From NCBI RefSeq assembly GCF_002575655.3, contig NC_053040.3, forward strand, positions 357,986,267 to 358,050,266: a stretch of 64,000 nt of DNA. Direction: 5' to 3'. The notes below the pieces were generated by a model that was not told where the DNA came from, did not search any database, and was given only the letters and a program-made list of their open reading frames with translations. Both the position numbers and the translations under genes were made by a program. The DNA is from Aegilops tauschii subsp. strangulata. Its lineage: Eukaryota; Streptophyta; Magnoliopsida; Poales; Poaceae. Numbering within the stretch: position 1 is the stretch's first letter; each line of letters begins with the position of its first letter. Shown here piece by piece: positions 10,330-22,316 of the stretch.

Positions 10330-13300
10330 AAATAATAAAATCACTCTTCAGAACTCATTGATGCATGATACAGACAAGCAATACTTTGATGTAAGACAAC
10401 CGTATGAGGATGGAATATGTAAGAAAAACAGGACGGCATGACATATTCATAGCTACGATGTGCAAACTAAGCAGAAGGATTTTCAAGAAAATAGAAGTAA
10501 TGCAAGCTAGACACCATATGAAAGATGCAACCAATATTACTCTGCCAAGTTAAAAGTGTCTTGTCATAAGTGGCAATTCAAAAAATTAGAAGCAGTACAA
10601 CGTAGAAATCAATGCAAGATGCAACCACTATCAGACTGCCATGTTAAAAGCGTCCAATCATGAGTGACTGATGCGGTATACACAACAGCAGTACTTTGAT
10701 GTAAGAACATGATGCAGTGTATTCTAGACACAGAAAGCCATGTCATATGCACATGTATAACGTATGAACTCAGCACGTGCAACTTAATCAAAATAGAAGA
10801 AATACAGGCTAGACAACATATGCAACATGAAACCAATTATCACACTATCAACTTAGAGCAAGCACCTGTGATGGTGGAGTATGGGAGATGAACTCATCAT
10901 GTAGACTTGGGACTTCAACTTCATTAGCAGTAGCAGTGGCAAATCTAGAGAGTTTCTGTTTGCGTCGGTCCGGAGGACCACCAACATCCCCTAACTTACT
11001 CTTTTCCTTCCTATTTTCTGATATTGCCTTATGAAGTCAAAACCACAAGAAGATGAATAAAATTAGCTCTGCATAACTGGTTGATGCATGATATAGACGA
11101 ACACTACTTTGATGTAAGGCAAGCGCAGGATAGGAGGATGGAATATATACAAAAAAGACAGCGTTTCATATTCACACGTACGATAGGAGGATGGAATATG
11201 TATGAAAAAACAGTAAGCGGAAGGAATTTCAACAAAATTAGAAGAAATGAAAGCTAGGCACCATCTGAACATGCACCCAAAATCACTCTATCAGGTAAAA
11301 AATTGTCTCGTCATAAGTGCCATTTCAAGAAATTAGAAGCAGTACAAGCTAGAAGACAATGCAAGATGCAACCTACATCACAGTCTCAAGTTAAATGTGT
11401 CTTATGGGTAAGTGATCGTTGCAGGTATAAGTTTTAAGCTACGCAGATGCAATTCAAAATAATCAGAAGCAATACAAACTAGACATCATACGGAAAACGC
11501 AACCACGTATAACAGTTCCAAGTAAGAGCAAGCACTAGTGATGGTGGAGTAGGGGAGATGTGCTCATCATGTACACGTATGTTCTAGAAACAGGAACACG
11601 TGTCATATTCACAGGCATTATGTGTAAAGTAAGCAGATGCAATTCAAGTTAGAAGCAATACAAGCTAGACATCATACGCAACATGCAACCACATATAATA
11701 GTGCCAAGTTAGAGCAAGCACCTGTGATGGTGGAGTAGGGGAGATGTGCTCATCATCTACACAGCTATGTTGACTGTCCAGCCTTGTGTTGTCTTGCGAA
11801 TCTTGTTGGGAGGATGGCACAGTAGAATCTGTAGAGACCCCCTGTTTGAGTTGCTCCGAAGGACCACCATCATCCACTGCTGGACTAATTTCCTTCAGCT
11901 GTAATGATTTTGCATTGTGAAGTCAAACCGATAAGAAAAAGGAATAAAATTCGCTCTTTAGAACTCATTCATGCATGATACTGACGAACACTACTCGGAT
12001 GAAAGGCAAACACATGATGCGAGGATGGAATATGTATGAAAAACAGGATGGTGTGACATATTCACACCTATGATGTGGTAACTAAGCAGAAGGCATTTCA
12101 ACAAATTAGAAGCACTGCAAGCTAGACACCATATGAAAGATGCAACCAATATCACTCTGCCAAGTTCAACTGTATGGCGTTTCAACAAATTAGAAGCAGT
12201 ACATGCTAGAAATCATATGCAAGACACAACCAATATCACAGTGGCGACTTAAAGGTGCCTTATCATAAGTGACTGATGCGGGATATGCAAGAATAGTAGT
12301 CTGATGTAGAAACAGGAACACATGTCATATTCACAGGCATTATGTGTAAAGTAAGCAGATGCAATTCAACAAAGTTAGAAGCAATACAAGCTAGACATCA
12401 TACGCAACATGCAACCACATATAATAGTGCCAAGTTAGAGCAAGCACCTGTGATGGTGGAGTAGGGGAGATGTGTTCATCATCTACACAGCTACGTTGAC
12501 TGTCTAGCCTTGCGTTGTATTGAGAATCTTGTTGGGAGGATGGCGGAGTAGAATGTAGTGTGTACCAAAGATAGGAAGGCATGTCATATTCATAGGTATA
12601 GTGTGTAAACTAAGCAGATGCAATTTACCCTAATTAGAAGCATTACAAGCTAGACACCGTATGCAACATGCAACCACATATCACACTGTGAAGTTAGAGC
12701 AAGCACCTGTGATGGTGGTGGAGGGGAAGTGCGGTCTTCAGGTACAGAGCTACGTTCAATATCTTCATTTAGGCTTGCTGTTTCTTGAGAATCATGTGGA
12801 GAGGATGAAATTGCACTCTTTATAAGAGTATTGCGTCTCATATTAACCCACGCGCGTGACTGTCTCATCATAAGCGATAGACGCAGGATACACAAGAACA
12901 ATAGTTTGATGTAAGAACATGGTGTGATAGGCAGATGTAGTATGTACCAAAAACAGGAAGGCGTGTCATATTCACATGTATAATGTGTAAGCTAAGGAGA
13001 TGCAATTTAACAAATTAGGAGCATTGATGAGGGATACACAAGAAAAGTAGTTTGATGTAAGAACATGGTTAATAGAAAGACGTAGTATGTACCAAAAACA
13101 GGAAGGCATGTCATATTCACAGGTATAATGTGTTAACTAAGCAGATGCAATTTACCCTAATTAGAAGCATTACAAGGTAGACACCATATGCAACATGCAA
13201 CCACATATCACACTGCCAAGTAAGAGCAAGCACCTGCGATGGTGGTGTGGGGGAATTGCGGTGATCAACTAGAGAGCTACGTTGACTATCTTCATTTAGC

Positions 13301-13845
13301 CTTGCTGTTTCTTGAGAATCATGTGGGGAGGATGACACTTCACTCTTTAAACGAGTAGGGCGTCTCACAGTAACCCACTCGGGTGACTATCTCATCATAA
13401 GTGATTGACGAGGGATACAAAAGAGCATTAGTTTGATGTACGAACATGGTTAATAGACATATGTAGTATGTATCAAAAACAGGAAGGCATGTCATTATCA
13501 AAGGTATAATGTGTAAAGTAAGCAGATGCAATTTAACCAAATTGGAAGCAAGACAAGCTAGACACCATATGCAACATGCAACCACATTTGACAGCGCGAA
13601 GTTAAAGCAAGCACCTGGGATGGTTGTGTGTGGCAATTGAGATCATCAACTGCAGAGCTACGTTTACTGTCTCCAACTGCTGACACTGCACCCATTAGAG
13701 CGCCGAAACGCTTAGTGCTTATCTTCGAATTACACTGGAGCGACTTCTGTCTTTTCTTTTCTGCATTCAACAACACTGCGTCAGAGTCTGAAATACCCAT
13801 GCATAAAAAAACAATAGTGTGAGTATGGGTGAAGTGTGTGCACAA
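10330..13845 (-). repeat. Amplified exon/intron module of the TNPA-like gene
   Basis: A module of roughly 400-700 bp is repeated about seven times. Each copy has on the minus strand a small exon ending ...SPTPPSQ, then CAG|GTGCTTGCTCT as donor. The exon ends lie near 10866, 11530, 11726, 12446, 12708, 13233 and 13615. Examples of exon sequence are SSQQDSQDNTRLDSQHSC (11.8 kb), SSQQDSQYNARLDSQRSC (12.5 kb) and SSPHDSQETARLNEDSQR (13.3 kb). Intron parts are also repeated (ATGCAACCACATATCACACT). The most upstream copy (13790-13615) has the longest unique part, SDAVLLNAEKKRQKS. Confidence 0.65.
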
Positions 13846-13849
13846 TTAG

Positions 13850-15500
13850 TACAGTGTAAAGGTAGCAGATAGCAAGTCGGTGAGAAATAAATGACGGGAG
13901 ACATATGATAGCACTACAACATGCATGGCACACAAAATTACTACAGGATTTTATGAAAATAACAGTCGACTGAAAGCAAATAGGTCAGTCCATTTTTTCT
14001 GCACTGTCCGATGTACAAAGAATGAGCAGATCGCCTTCATCTACCTCCAGCCAGTCAGTGTTGACGATCTTCCTCGAAACGCCAGCGACCACATGCCTAG
14101 TATTCCTCCCCTGCCTGCGCCCTCTCCTCGACCTCACCGCACCGCCGTGCTTGGCATCGCCGCCCCGGCCATCCATTAAAGCCCCGCTGACCTCCAGATC
14201 GGGCGCAAGCAGCTCCGATGCGCCGCTTCCTTGGGGAACAGGCGGACAAGGTGCTCGGCGCGCCTAAGCGGGTGCTGTTTCTTTTAATTGCGGTTCGACT
14301 GACCCTGAATTGAAATCCAGGCGGGCAAAGGTGAAATAGTAAAAGGGAGGAAACCTTGTGCATTTAGTATCACGAAGAAGATGTAGTAAGAAGCGCTCAA
14401 CTAGTTTCTTTCGTGGGATGAATACGGTGTGAGCGGAGACGTAAGATTTGCACGAATAAGGGAAGAGGAGTACCTCTTTCTACTGGAAGTGCTGTGTCCT
14501 CCTTCTATTTTTCCGACGATCTTCTTGTTGTTCGCCGGAAACCAGAAGTTGTGGAGGACGGTGCAGCCTTGGACGAACCCATGGCCAAGTTGTTGAGTGT
14601 GGTGCGGTGGCCGTCTGTCGATGGCGGGGAAGCAGATCCGAGGCGGCGAACGACGGCATAGCGGCAACAGCTCCGGTGCGGTGGACGGTTGCGACAGTGG
14701 AGCTGCAGCAGTGAGGCGCAGGACGGCGTGGTCGGAGTGGTTCTGGTACGGCGCACGTCGGCGTCGGCGTCGTGGAGGCAGCTCTGCCTCGACTTCAGCT
14801 GCTAAGTCCTTGAGGGCGTTGCGGTTGCGGTTGCGTTGGACGACGACGTCGGGGTACCGGTTCCGGCGTGATGGAGGAGGGCGGCGGTGGATTGGCCGCT
14901 ATGGGGTGGAGGACGGAGGAGGCTGGGGTTTCGCGGCTGGTGGAGAGGGCGTTTTTGCGCCCACGGAGTATGAATGGGGAAACGGAGATAGGCGGGGAAC
15001 TAAGGGGGGACAATGTTTCGGTTTGAGATGCGCGTGTTTGAAATTTTGGGAAAGTTACAAACTTTGCCCCCATCTAAAATGTCGGACATATTGCGGGTTT
15101 GGGGGTAGGACAGTCATGTCAGGTGTCCCAAAATGTGGGCGGGATAGATTTCGGCCGAGCGCATGGGTAGGCGCCCACGGCGTATGAATGCTTCTCGGAG
15201 GCGGTTGAGACTGGCGTCTTCGTGAAGTTACAAACCTACCCCGGTTTAGACCTTTGGACATCGGGCCGATAGGCTACACGGGCCAGCCAGAGTCAGGACA
15301 GTAATTTCCTACCACCAAAACATTAGTCTCGCGCGGTTTCGGGTGACCAGAGGCCTATTTGGCGCTTCGTTCAATATTTGGGAGCAGAAGCATTAACGTT
15401 TTCGGTTCTCTTGAATTGAACTTTCAGGATTTGTCAAACTTCACAAATCTTTACTCTTGAAAATCCTAAAGCTACGATTATTTTGGAATGGAGGGGGTAC
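13850..15500 (-). other. Probable 5' region of the TNPA-like gene
   Basis: Upstream on the minus strand lies a GC-rich stretch (14100-15200), open in several frames on both strands but without a recognisable domain. It looks like untranslated first exons and promoter. ACAAACTTTGCCCCC near 15060 and ACAAACCTACCCCGG near 15230 are similar repeats. No start codon can be chosen with confidence. Confidence 0.35.
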
Positions 15501-17080
15501 ATTTGAATATACATTGTACACGAGTATATATTAAAAAATATGCAACTTACCTTAGTTCATGCATGGTTCCAGATATAATCTCCTTGGTTGCAAAAAAAGT
15601 TAGATATGCGTATGAATATATATAGCATGTTCAAACTCACAAGAAAGATTGATGCCCCCTTTTACATCTGATTTACAAATGCCATTATCTCGGGTTCAAA
15701 TAGATGAATGCACTTCCTATGAATTCGAATCTTCGAAACCCCCTTTATGTTGAATTCGACATTCATTCTATTTCGTAGCTAGCAATTTGGAATGTATCCA
15801 TGCAAGTGACAAATGTATAAAGTGCTTCACACTAACAACATGGAGTGCACTAATTAATGTTTATATATGAATTGCAAAAGCATCCATTGCCTGTATTTCA
15901 AACCGCTCTCACTCTATGGATCGATAATATGAAATAAACACATGCACATGCTAGAATTCAATAGAGTATGGGTGTCTGATAGACCGATTTTCATCCATAC
16001 GCAATTTGAAAAATTCATGATCTCATCCAAAAATAATAATGCCATTTATATTTTAATTTAATGCGTAGAACCGCCTTTTACACGTAGATGCACTATGCCA
16101 CGCCCCGTTCTCACAAACGCGTTATATATCTCTCTATCTAACGCATAAGTGCACACACTTTATATGCATCGGCATTTCTCTTTCACACATACTCACAATC
16201 TCTCTCAGGGTGTCGGGGTGTCTCACGCACATGCTCTCTCTGTTTCTCTCTCTTTTTCTGACTACTATGTACCACTCTTTTCACTAATCTCAGTTGGAAA
16301 ACACTATTTCTCTCACATGCATATATACACATGCACGGTCTCTACTAGCCCTCTATACGCACATATATGTGCCTACGTGTCTCCCGCACGCACATTATCT
16401 TTAGGCCTCTCTCGCACACATTGCCCCCCGACACACCTCTCTCTTAGTAGTTGGCAGATATGATTTCATCATATCATTCGGTAGGATACCCTTGGCTGTT
16501 AGGCTGGATGGTAATACGAGGCAAAGTTTTACCCTACTCCTGGTACTGTATATTAGTGATAGGGGTGTGTACAAAGTACACGTGAATACCAGGCATTGTG
16601 CGTGTGTGTATACTATCGACGAACTAGCCCCCAAGCTTGTATAACATACTAAGGGCCTAGGGTTACAAATCATATATAGTCGGCTTATCACCAGTGGGGA
16701 TAGTCCTCCGCGACTCTGGTAGCTTCGTGTTGTACGCCGAGTCCTCCACATGGGTCTTCGTATAACACGTCTCGGTCCAACCTATATGTGGCGCAGGATG
16801 GAACCGACCCATGAGTCTTCATGTTGACCCACCACAACTAGAAATGATGTGCCCACCACACCACACACGCAATCGGCCACTAAGAAAATAAGCATATACA
16901 ATAGTACACCAGTATCTAGCTCACGACACGTCTCCATATTTTGTTGATAACACTGGCGGACTTTGCATTTGATGCGTGCTCCGTATTTTGTTGATGACAC
17001 TTATGGTCATTGTATTTGAAGCGAAAGCGCGTATGGTCACTGGACTTCAGAATAAGCTCATCACGATCACCACATACATT
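15501..17080. other. AT-rich intergenic part of CACTA
   Basis: No gene seen. 16150-16450 is a pyrimidine-rich stretch of CTCTCTC and CACACA tracts. A few unrelated short open frames occur. 16930-17010 contains two diverged copies of TATTTTGTTGATxACAC. Confidence 0.5.
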
Positions 17081-17084
17081 TTGG

Positions 17085-17390
17085 CGTGCTAACCAACATG
17101 TGGTTGGATGGTTAGAGGATAGTGGTTTCTCGAGCCCACCAAGGTTAAAGTCCCGGTGCTCGCATTTATCTTGTGTTAATTTCAGTATTTTCCGGCGATG
17201 TATGTTCAGTGGGACGAGACGTTCCACTCGACTACGAGGCACCTATGGTGACTTCGTAAAATCTCAAGATCATATATGCTGGCCCACTCTCTTGAAGGTG
17301 CTCATAGGGGTAGGGTTCGCGTGTGTGCGCTTATAGCGGTGAATGCTTGCGCGTATATATGAGCCCTTGCGTCTGTACCGTGTTAAACAA
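17085..17390 (+). mobile_element. Au-type SINE
   Basis: Recognised from the tRNA-like head TGTGGTTGGATGGTTAGAGG, the box B region AAGGTTAAAGTCCCGGTGCT, the body (CAGTGGGACGAGACGTTCC, CCTATGGTGACTTCGTAAAA, GGTGCTCATAGGGGTAGGG) and the end GTCTGTACCGTGTTAAACAA. This is the Au SINE family known from wheat and Aegilops. The copy is clearly diverged, with box B altered, so it is old. Exact ends and target duplication are not certain. Confidence 0.85.
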
Positions 17391-17400
17391 ATACATATCA

Positions 17401-17745
17401 TGATTATACGGTCACTGGCTCACCCGTACAACTCCGTATTTTGTTGATGACACAATCAATTGACCAGTCAAATGTTCCACGCGGCGAAATAGTGTTGCAC
17501 CATCGGGCATGTATCCGTGGGGCCCACCTGTCGGCCCGTATATGAAAGAAAGAAATGGTAGTTTGAGTCTGTACTATGCTAATAAAATAGGAGTACATTT
17601 TAGGGTGATCATACGGTCACTGGCTCACCATACAGCTCTGTAATTTGTTGATAACATGATCAATTGACCAGTCAAACGGTCCACATTCAGCAGCGCACAT
17701 TACCATAGGGCCCACCCGTCAGCGCGTATATGAAGGACAGAAATG
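17401..17745. repeat. 205-bp direct duplication
   Basis: TGATTATACGGTCACTGGC at 17401 and TGATCATACGGTCACTGGC at 17606 start two diverged copies that continue through TTGACCAGTCAAA and GGGCCCACCxGTC. The second copy ends near 17745. No coding content. Confidence 0.7.
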
Positions 17746-17753
17746 ATAATAAA

Positions 17754-18345
17754 TTAGTGGTCGGTGGGTATTCGAAGTCGTGAGACCTCTGGTTGGCAGT
17801 CACTGGCGGTTGGGGGGGCGTTCACTGGGCGGTGGGGTGGAGATCCCCGGAGAAAAAGCTCGACGAAGGGGGGGGCTAGAGGGATGGCCGGTGCGGCGGC
17901 GGACCGGCGGTGGGGAGTGGTTTCGGGGAGGGCGGGCCGGCCGCGGGCGGCAGGGGCTGGCGGTTCGGCCGATGGTGGCTGGCGGCTCAGGGGGGGTGGA
18001 GTTTGATGATAAACTGGAGGCCCTTGATTTCGTATCCAACGGCTGGAAAATCTAATGACCAGAGATGAAAAAGTCAGTCGACTGACGTGTAGCCTCACCC
18101 CGCACGTACACATGCACGCACGCAAGACACGCACGCATGTAGGCGTGCAACACTGACACATACACACGAACGCATGCTGGCGTGCAACACTGACCCGTAC
18201 ACATGCAGTCACGAACACACGCACGTACGCACCCATGCATACAACACTGAAACGTACCCTTGCACGCACGCAACACTCACACGCCTGCATGCACACAGCA
18301 CACGACGCAAGACACACGCTCAACCTATACGTGCATGCACCCTTT
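17754..18345. other. GC-rich segment and CA/GC low-complexity tract
   Basis: 17754-18050 is GC-rich and open in several frames without a domain. 18080-18330 is alternating purine-pyrimidine sequence with repeated CACGCACGCA and GGCGTGCAACACTGAC motifs. No gene supported. Confidence 0.45.
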
Positions 18346-18827
18346 GTTAAGGACATGGATTGTTACGGGTATTAATCAATCTTATCTGTGATAAGCAGAA
18401 CATTGATGTTTGCAGCGGTGTTTATGAATCAAAACGTATCGAACGGGCTATCAACATAGTAGGCTTATCTACATGAAAAAGATGACGTCACACTCAATGA
18501 ACAATCATCGGTTTATGAAATGCCCGCTTCTGACCGCCCTGGCCCACCAAAGGTTCCTCTGCTGTGCGCCGCCTGCGTTGGGTCACTAACATGCAGGCCA
18601 TGCACCCAAAGAGCCCACACGTCAGTGGAAGAACGGCGCGGTGTCCTAGGTCAGATTCGAGAGCGCCACTCGCGGCACGCCCGGCTGAACACGCCTCCGT
18701 GCCGCATTCAAACGCCTCCATGAAACCCGCCCGTGTGGAAGCCGAGAAACCCACTCTGGACACACGTCCGTTCATGACCGGGCAGGCGTTAAACGCAACG
18801 CCGGCCGAGCTCCCCCCATCCGCCGTC

Positions 18828-18905
18828 TATTTAGTCTCCTATTTAAACGAGGCCAAACGCCGGCCAAGAATCGCACACATCCGCCGCTCCCCTATCTCCT
18901 CCACC
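18828..18905 (+). promoter_or_regulatory. Promoter-like region before the ORF at 18924
   Basis: TATTTAGTC and TATTTAAAC near 18829 and 18840 are followed by a C-rich pyrimidine leader (CCGCTCCCCTATCTCCTCC) and then ATG at 18924. This arrangement is like a grass core promoter. Confidence 0.45.
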
Positions 18906-18923
18906 ATTTTGTCCACTCTTACA

Positions 18924-19277
18924 ATGGCTTACGAAGAGTAGTTATTCGGCATCCAAGCCGGCTGGGTAGCCCACCGGATACGAGCTATGCACCTCGCTGA
19001 TCCACCTCCCTCCCCTTGCCCGACGGAGCCAGTTGCCGCCCCAAGCCGGCGCGCGGTTCAGCAACTCACCGCTCCAGGCCAGCTCGACGAGGAGCGGCGC
19101 ACGGGCATCGTTGCTGCCGTCCACGCCGCCGCCTCGTACCGCGTCTCCCGTTTCTGTGGCCGAGACTCCCATGCCGGCGGCCGCGCCATGCAAGCAGCGA
19201 TAGAAGCCGGGTGCGCGGAGAGCGATGAGTCGGTGGCCAGCGCCTCCGCATCCGCCGCCATCATCGAGGAGAAGTAG
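18924..19277 (+). pseudogene. Unknown 117-codon ORF with a stop at codon 6
   Basis: ATG at 18924 reads MAYEE, then TAG. The same frame then stays open for 111 codons to TAG at 19275-19277, starting LFGIQAGWVAHRIRAMHLAD, with a proline-rich part and an alanine/serine-rich C-terminus (VASASASAAIIEEK). The codon usage is GC-rich and there is a TATA-like motif and leader upstream. I do not recognise the family. Translation could restart at the internal Met (18987, 96 codons). The rest of the transcript may run to about 19680, where the sequence becomes AT-rich. Confidence 0.4.
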
Positions 19278-20129
19278 AACACGGGAGGCCGCCGCCGCTT
19301 GGGTCCCATGAAGGCCACCGTGGAGGCGAAGCCGGCGTACATAGCAGGTGTCTTGCCAGATCCTTTTGTTGCGAGGACCTTCGTCGACCCTGCATGGGCT
19401 CCACGGAAGAGGGGAATGTTAGGATGAAATCGAGCCGGTGCCGGCCATGGCGAAGTAGTGGCCGGTGATGAACTCGAACCGGTGCCGGCCACCATCATCC
19501 TCGGCACCAGCCAATGATATCAGTTGGGCAGTGGGGAAGCGAGCCATCCTTTGCGCTGAAGCATATACCTCCGGGGCTCCCGGCAGTCCGGTGATCGTGC
19601 TGCCGGACATGAGGAACACAAATCGATCGGCGGGCGACCATTTAGGCCAGGTATTATATACCTGTGCTGTCCAGAACTAGCACCGCGTAGTTCATTTGAA
19701 TGTACTAAAATCCGTCATGTTTGTATGAAAATCCGGTATTTTATATGATTTCCGTCGTTGTTTATATGAAATATCAGTTTGTCTACATGTTTGCGTGAAT
19801 TTCGTCCGGTTGGTTGAGTTGCTGTCATAATGTGTGCGGCTATGCTTGGATGGCGTAATTTGCGGGTCGCCGGTCGGTCTGCGGGCGGCTCGGGCGGCGT
19901 TGTGGGACGAAAAAACACAGCTCGTGCGAGCTCGTCTCCAACATGCGCGCTGGAGGATGCATGACAGCATGAGCACCCGAGCCATTCCTCGTTCATCAGT
20001 GGCAAAGGCACCGGTGGACAAAAGGGTCGCCAATATTTTGGCTACCCCGGGCAAGATCCAAACAGCCCCTCCCAACAGATTCAAATCCCTCGTTCGCCGT
20101 GGAATTTTGCCATGTGTTGTTTTCATGGA
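19278..20129. other. Downstream region, no gene assigned
   Basis: 19278-19660 is GC-rich with partly repeated motifs (GAGCCGGTGCCGGCCA and GAACCGGTGCCGGCCA near 19431-19495), maybe the 3' part of the preceding gene. 19690-20120 has no recognisable coding content. Confidence 0.35.
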
Positions 20130-20174
20130 CTAGCAAGATGCCCGTGCATTGCACGGAACATCAAGATGCATTTT
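20130..20174 (-). mobile_element. Helitron-like 3' terminus (minus strand)
   Basis: Read on the minus strand this ends with a small hairpin CCGTGCAATGCACGG, then GCATCTTGCTAG, with host T next. A near-identical 44-base terminus occurs on the plus strand at 58948-58991. CTAG plus a hairpin about 10 bases inside is the Helitron 3' signature. The other end was not found. Confidence 0.55.
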
Positions 20175-20231
20175 TTTACAAACTCCTGCATGCATGCAAG
20201 GGATAATTAATGTCCTCCTTTGCTAGTACCA

Positions 20232-20336
20232 CGAGGCAAACACCATTAATATTGCATCGATTAGTGTTAGTGGCCTTGTATATCTGCAAATTGTAATTTT
20301 GATAGTGGCCCCTTGTATATAAAAATGGAGGGAGAA
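20232..20336 (-). mobile_element. Stowaway-type MITE fragment
   Basis: The minus strand reads CTCCCTCCATTTTTATATAC, then AAGGGGCCACTATC and ACAAGGCCACTAACACTAATCG. The element at 20992-21085 is of the same type in the opposite orientation (ATACATGGCCACTATAAAAA, ATACAAGGCCACAAATAGTA). The distal end is unclear. Confidence 0.5.
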
Positions 20337-20990
20337 AGATGAGAGATAAGGTGAGGAGGAGTGGGGCGTGGTGGTGACTGGTGGTCGGACTGGGCGGAGG
20401 CATGGGGATGGACGGCGCATTATGTCTAGGTTTGTATCTCTCTCACACACACACCCACGTAGGTGGGGGACGTGCACTAAGAGAAGAGGTGCACGCACGG
20501 CGCACGTACTCCCGTCCCTTTCCCAACCACACCCGCGCGGGTACACGATGGAGCTCATTTCTGTACGAAAAAGGCAGCCCACGTGGTAATTTGGCACGTG
20601 TACTGGTTGTCCACTTGGTGGAGGGAGGATCGTCAACCACGGGTGAACAAACAAATTGCGACTTGATGCGTTATGTTAAAATAAAAAAAGAGGCAAACCA
20701 TGTGGGGCCTACCTTAGAGGCAAGGCTCTATACACTGGAGTACTTTTGATGTGTCCCGTCAACTCGCAAAACGAGGAGAAGCTTGCTTAGTACGCCGTCT
20801 CCCCCGCCCACGGGCGCGGTGGCTCTCAGGATGAGGTGAAGCTTGCTTACGAGTAGTAATAGTAGTGGTACTACTACTGTACGCCTTTACGCCCGCTCCC
20901 TCGCCCACGCGCGCGGTGGCTCGCAGCACGAGGAGAAAAATTTACTACTCCCTCCGTTTACTCTTCGTCCCTACTACGTACTTTGGTTAG
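20337..20990. other. Intergenic, no gene seen
   Basis: Mixed sequence with a repeated motif AGGxGAAGCTTGCTTA (20772 and 20835) and a short TAGTAGTAATAGTAGTGG tract. No coding region supported. Confidence 0.4.
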
Positions 20991-20991
20991 T

Positions 20992-21085
20992 ACTCCCTCC
21001 ATTTACTTATACATGGCCACTATAAAAAAATACATTTTGCATCTATACAAGGCCACAAATAGTAATCGAGACAAAAGTTACTACT
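20992..21085 (+). mobile_element. Stowaway-type MITE fragment
   Basis: CTCCCTCCATTTACTTATAC, then ATACATTTTGCATCTATACAAGGCC and AATAGTAATCGAGAC. Related to the copy at 20232-20336; a full inverted end is not visible. Confidence 0.5.
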
Positions 21086-22280
21086 CCCTACTTTCCAGTT
21101 TATGGCTCAATTTCAAAATATCTCAAACCAAGGTAGACGGTGAGTGGTCGAATTAATTTCGTAGTTTGCACAAGTAATTAGTACGCTCGTTTTGCTCAAG
21201 AAGTTATGTTTACTGAGGCATCAATTAGAACGAATGCATGAATGACCACTAAATTTCCATGAACTTGTACATGCATTGGTTAGTTTCCTCTTGACACTGC
21301 TTGCGTCGGGTGATCTAACGCACCTCGAAATCCAACATGTAATGGTACTACTACTAGTATAGTAGTATTGAGACTTATCAAACGGAAAAATGAATGTTTT
21401 TTAGATGAGCCCTATAAACCCTAGTGGGTACGTACTCCGTAAAAATAGATTTTTCCAAAACTAAGTCGCTCCCTTTCATGAATTCTGTAGTATACTCCTC
21501 CGTCGACGCTCCCTTTCATGAATTCTGTACTTCCTGTCGCCGACATGTGGGACATATAGCAACCGGGTCGACGTGTCAAGCACCAAATAACAGTGCAGAA
21601 CAGCAGGGGGGACGCACCCCACTCGTATCGGCCGAGTAGTAGTAATGAGCAATGAGACGTCAAATCAAAATGCCGCACCTTCCCAGACGGACGAAGCAAC
21701 CATTATTTCACACTTCGGTTCGCCATCATCTCAAACCACGTAGTATTGCTTCTGCCTCAAGAGGGACATGCGCATCGCCTTGGTACATCATGACACGTGG
21801 GACCGCATGACAGGCCATGCTCCCCCGCCGATCGGTCGGTAAAATCACCTCATTTTTACTATACTTCCTCCGTATCGGTTTACTACATGGCATGCATGTC
21901 GTTCTAGTTTGAGAATTTAACTGGCTATATATGTGGTGAACAGTACTCTAGCCTTTTAAAAAATGTATACTTTTGTACAGTAGTACTATCGATGGATTGC
22001 GCCATGGAGCAAAAATTGAAATTAATAAAAAGGTGGTACATATAGAGAGCGCTCGTCGCCAAATTATGCATATAGTACTATTAAAAAAGCTAGTACGTGC
22101 TTAATTGGGGTGCTAAATTCTATTAAAGAAATACTAGTAGTATGTACATACTGAAGAGTTAAAGTAACGAGAAGAAACATAACATAGTTCTGCTGGGGGC
22201 TCAACACAACACACCCCTCAAATTAAACTAAGCATGCCTGAAATTAAACTATGCAACTAATTTGGTAGGCACTGCATTAG
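21086..22280. other. Intergenic, no gene seen
   Basis: AT-rich. 21535-21715 (CCGACATGTGG, GCACCAAATAACAGT, GACGGACGAAGCAACCAT) recurs in diverged form at 24520-24710, so a dispersed direct repeat flanks the exonuclease gene on both sides. Confidence 0.45.
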
Positions 22281-22316
22281 AAGTTTAGAACCACCATGAG
22301 CAACTACACTGCCACC

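Noticed and set aside
14597..15187. Plus-strand ORF of 196 codons
   Set aside because: Glycine/arginine-rich translation of a GC-rich region opposite the TNPA-like leader; no domain, and other frames are open as well.
17754..18356. Minus-strand ORF of 200 codons
   Set aside because: Covers a CA/GC low-complexity tract and a GC-rich stretch; cysteine/valine repeats are what the dinucleotide repeat gives.
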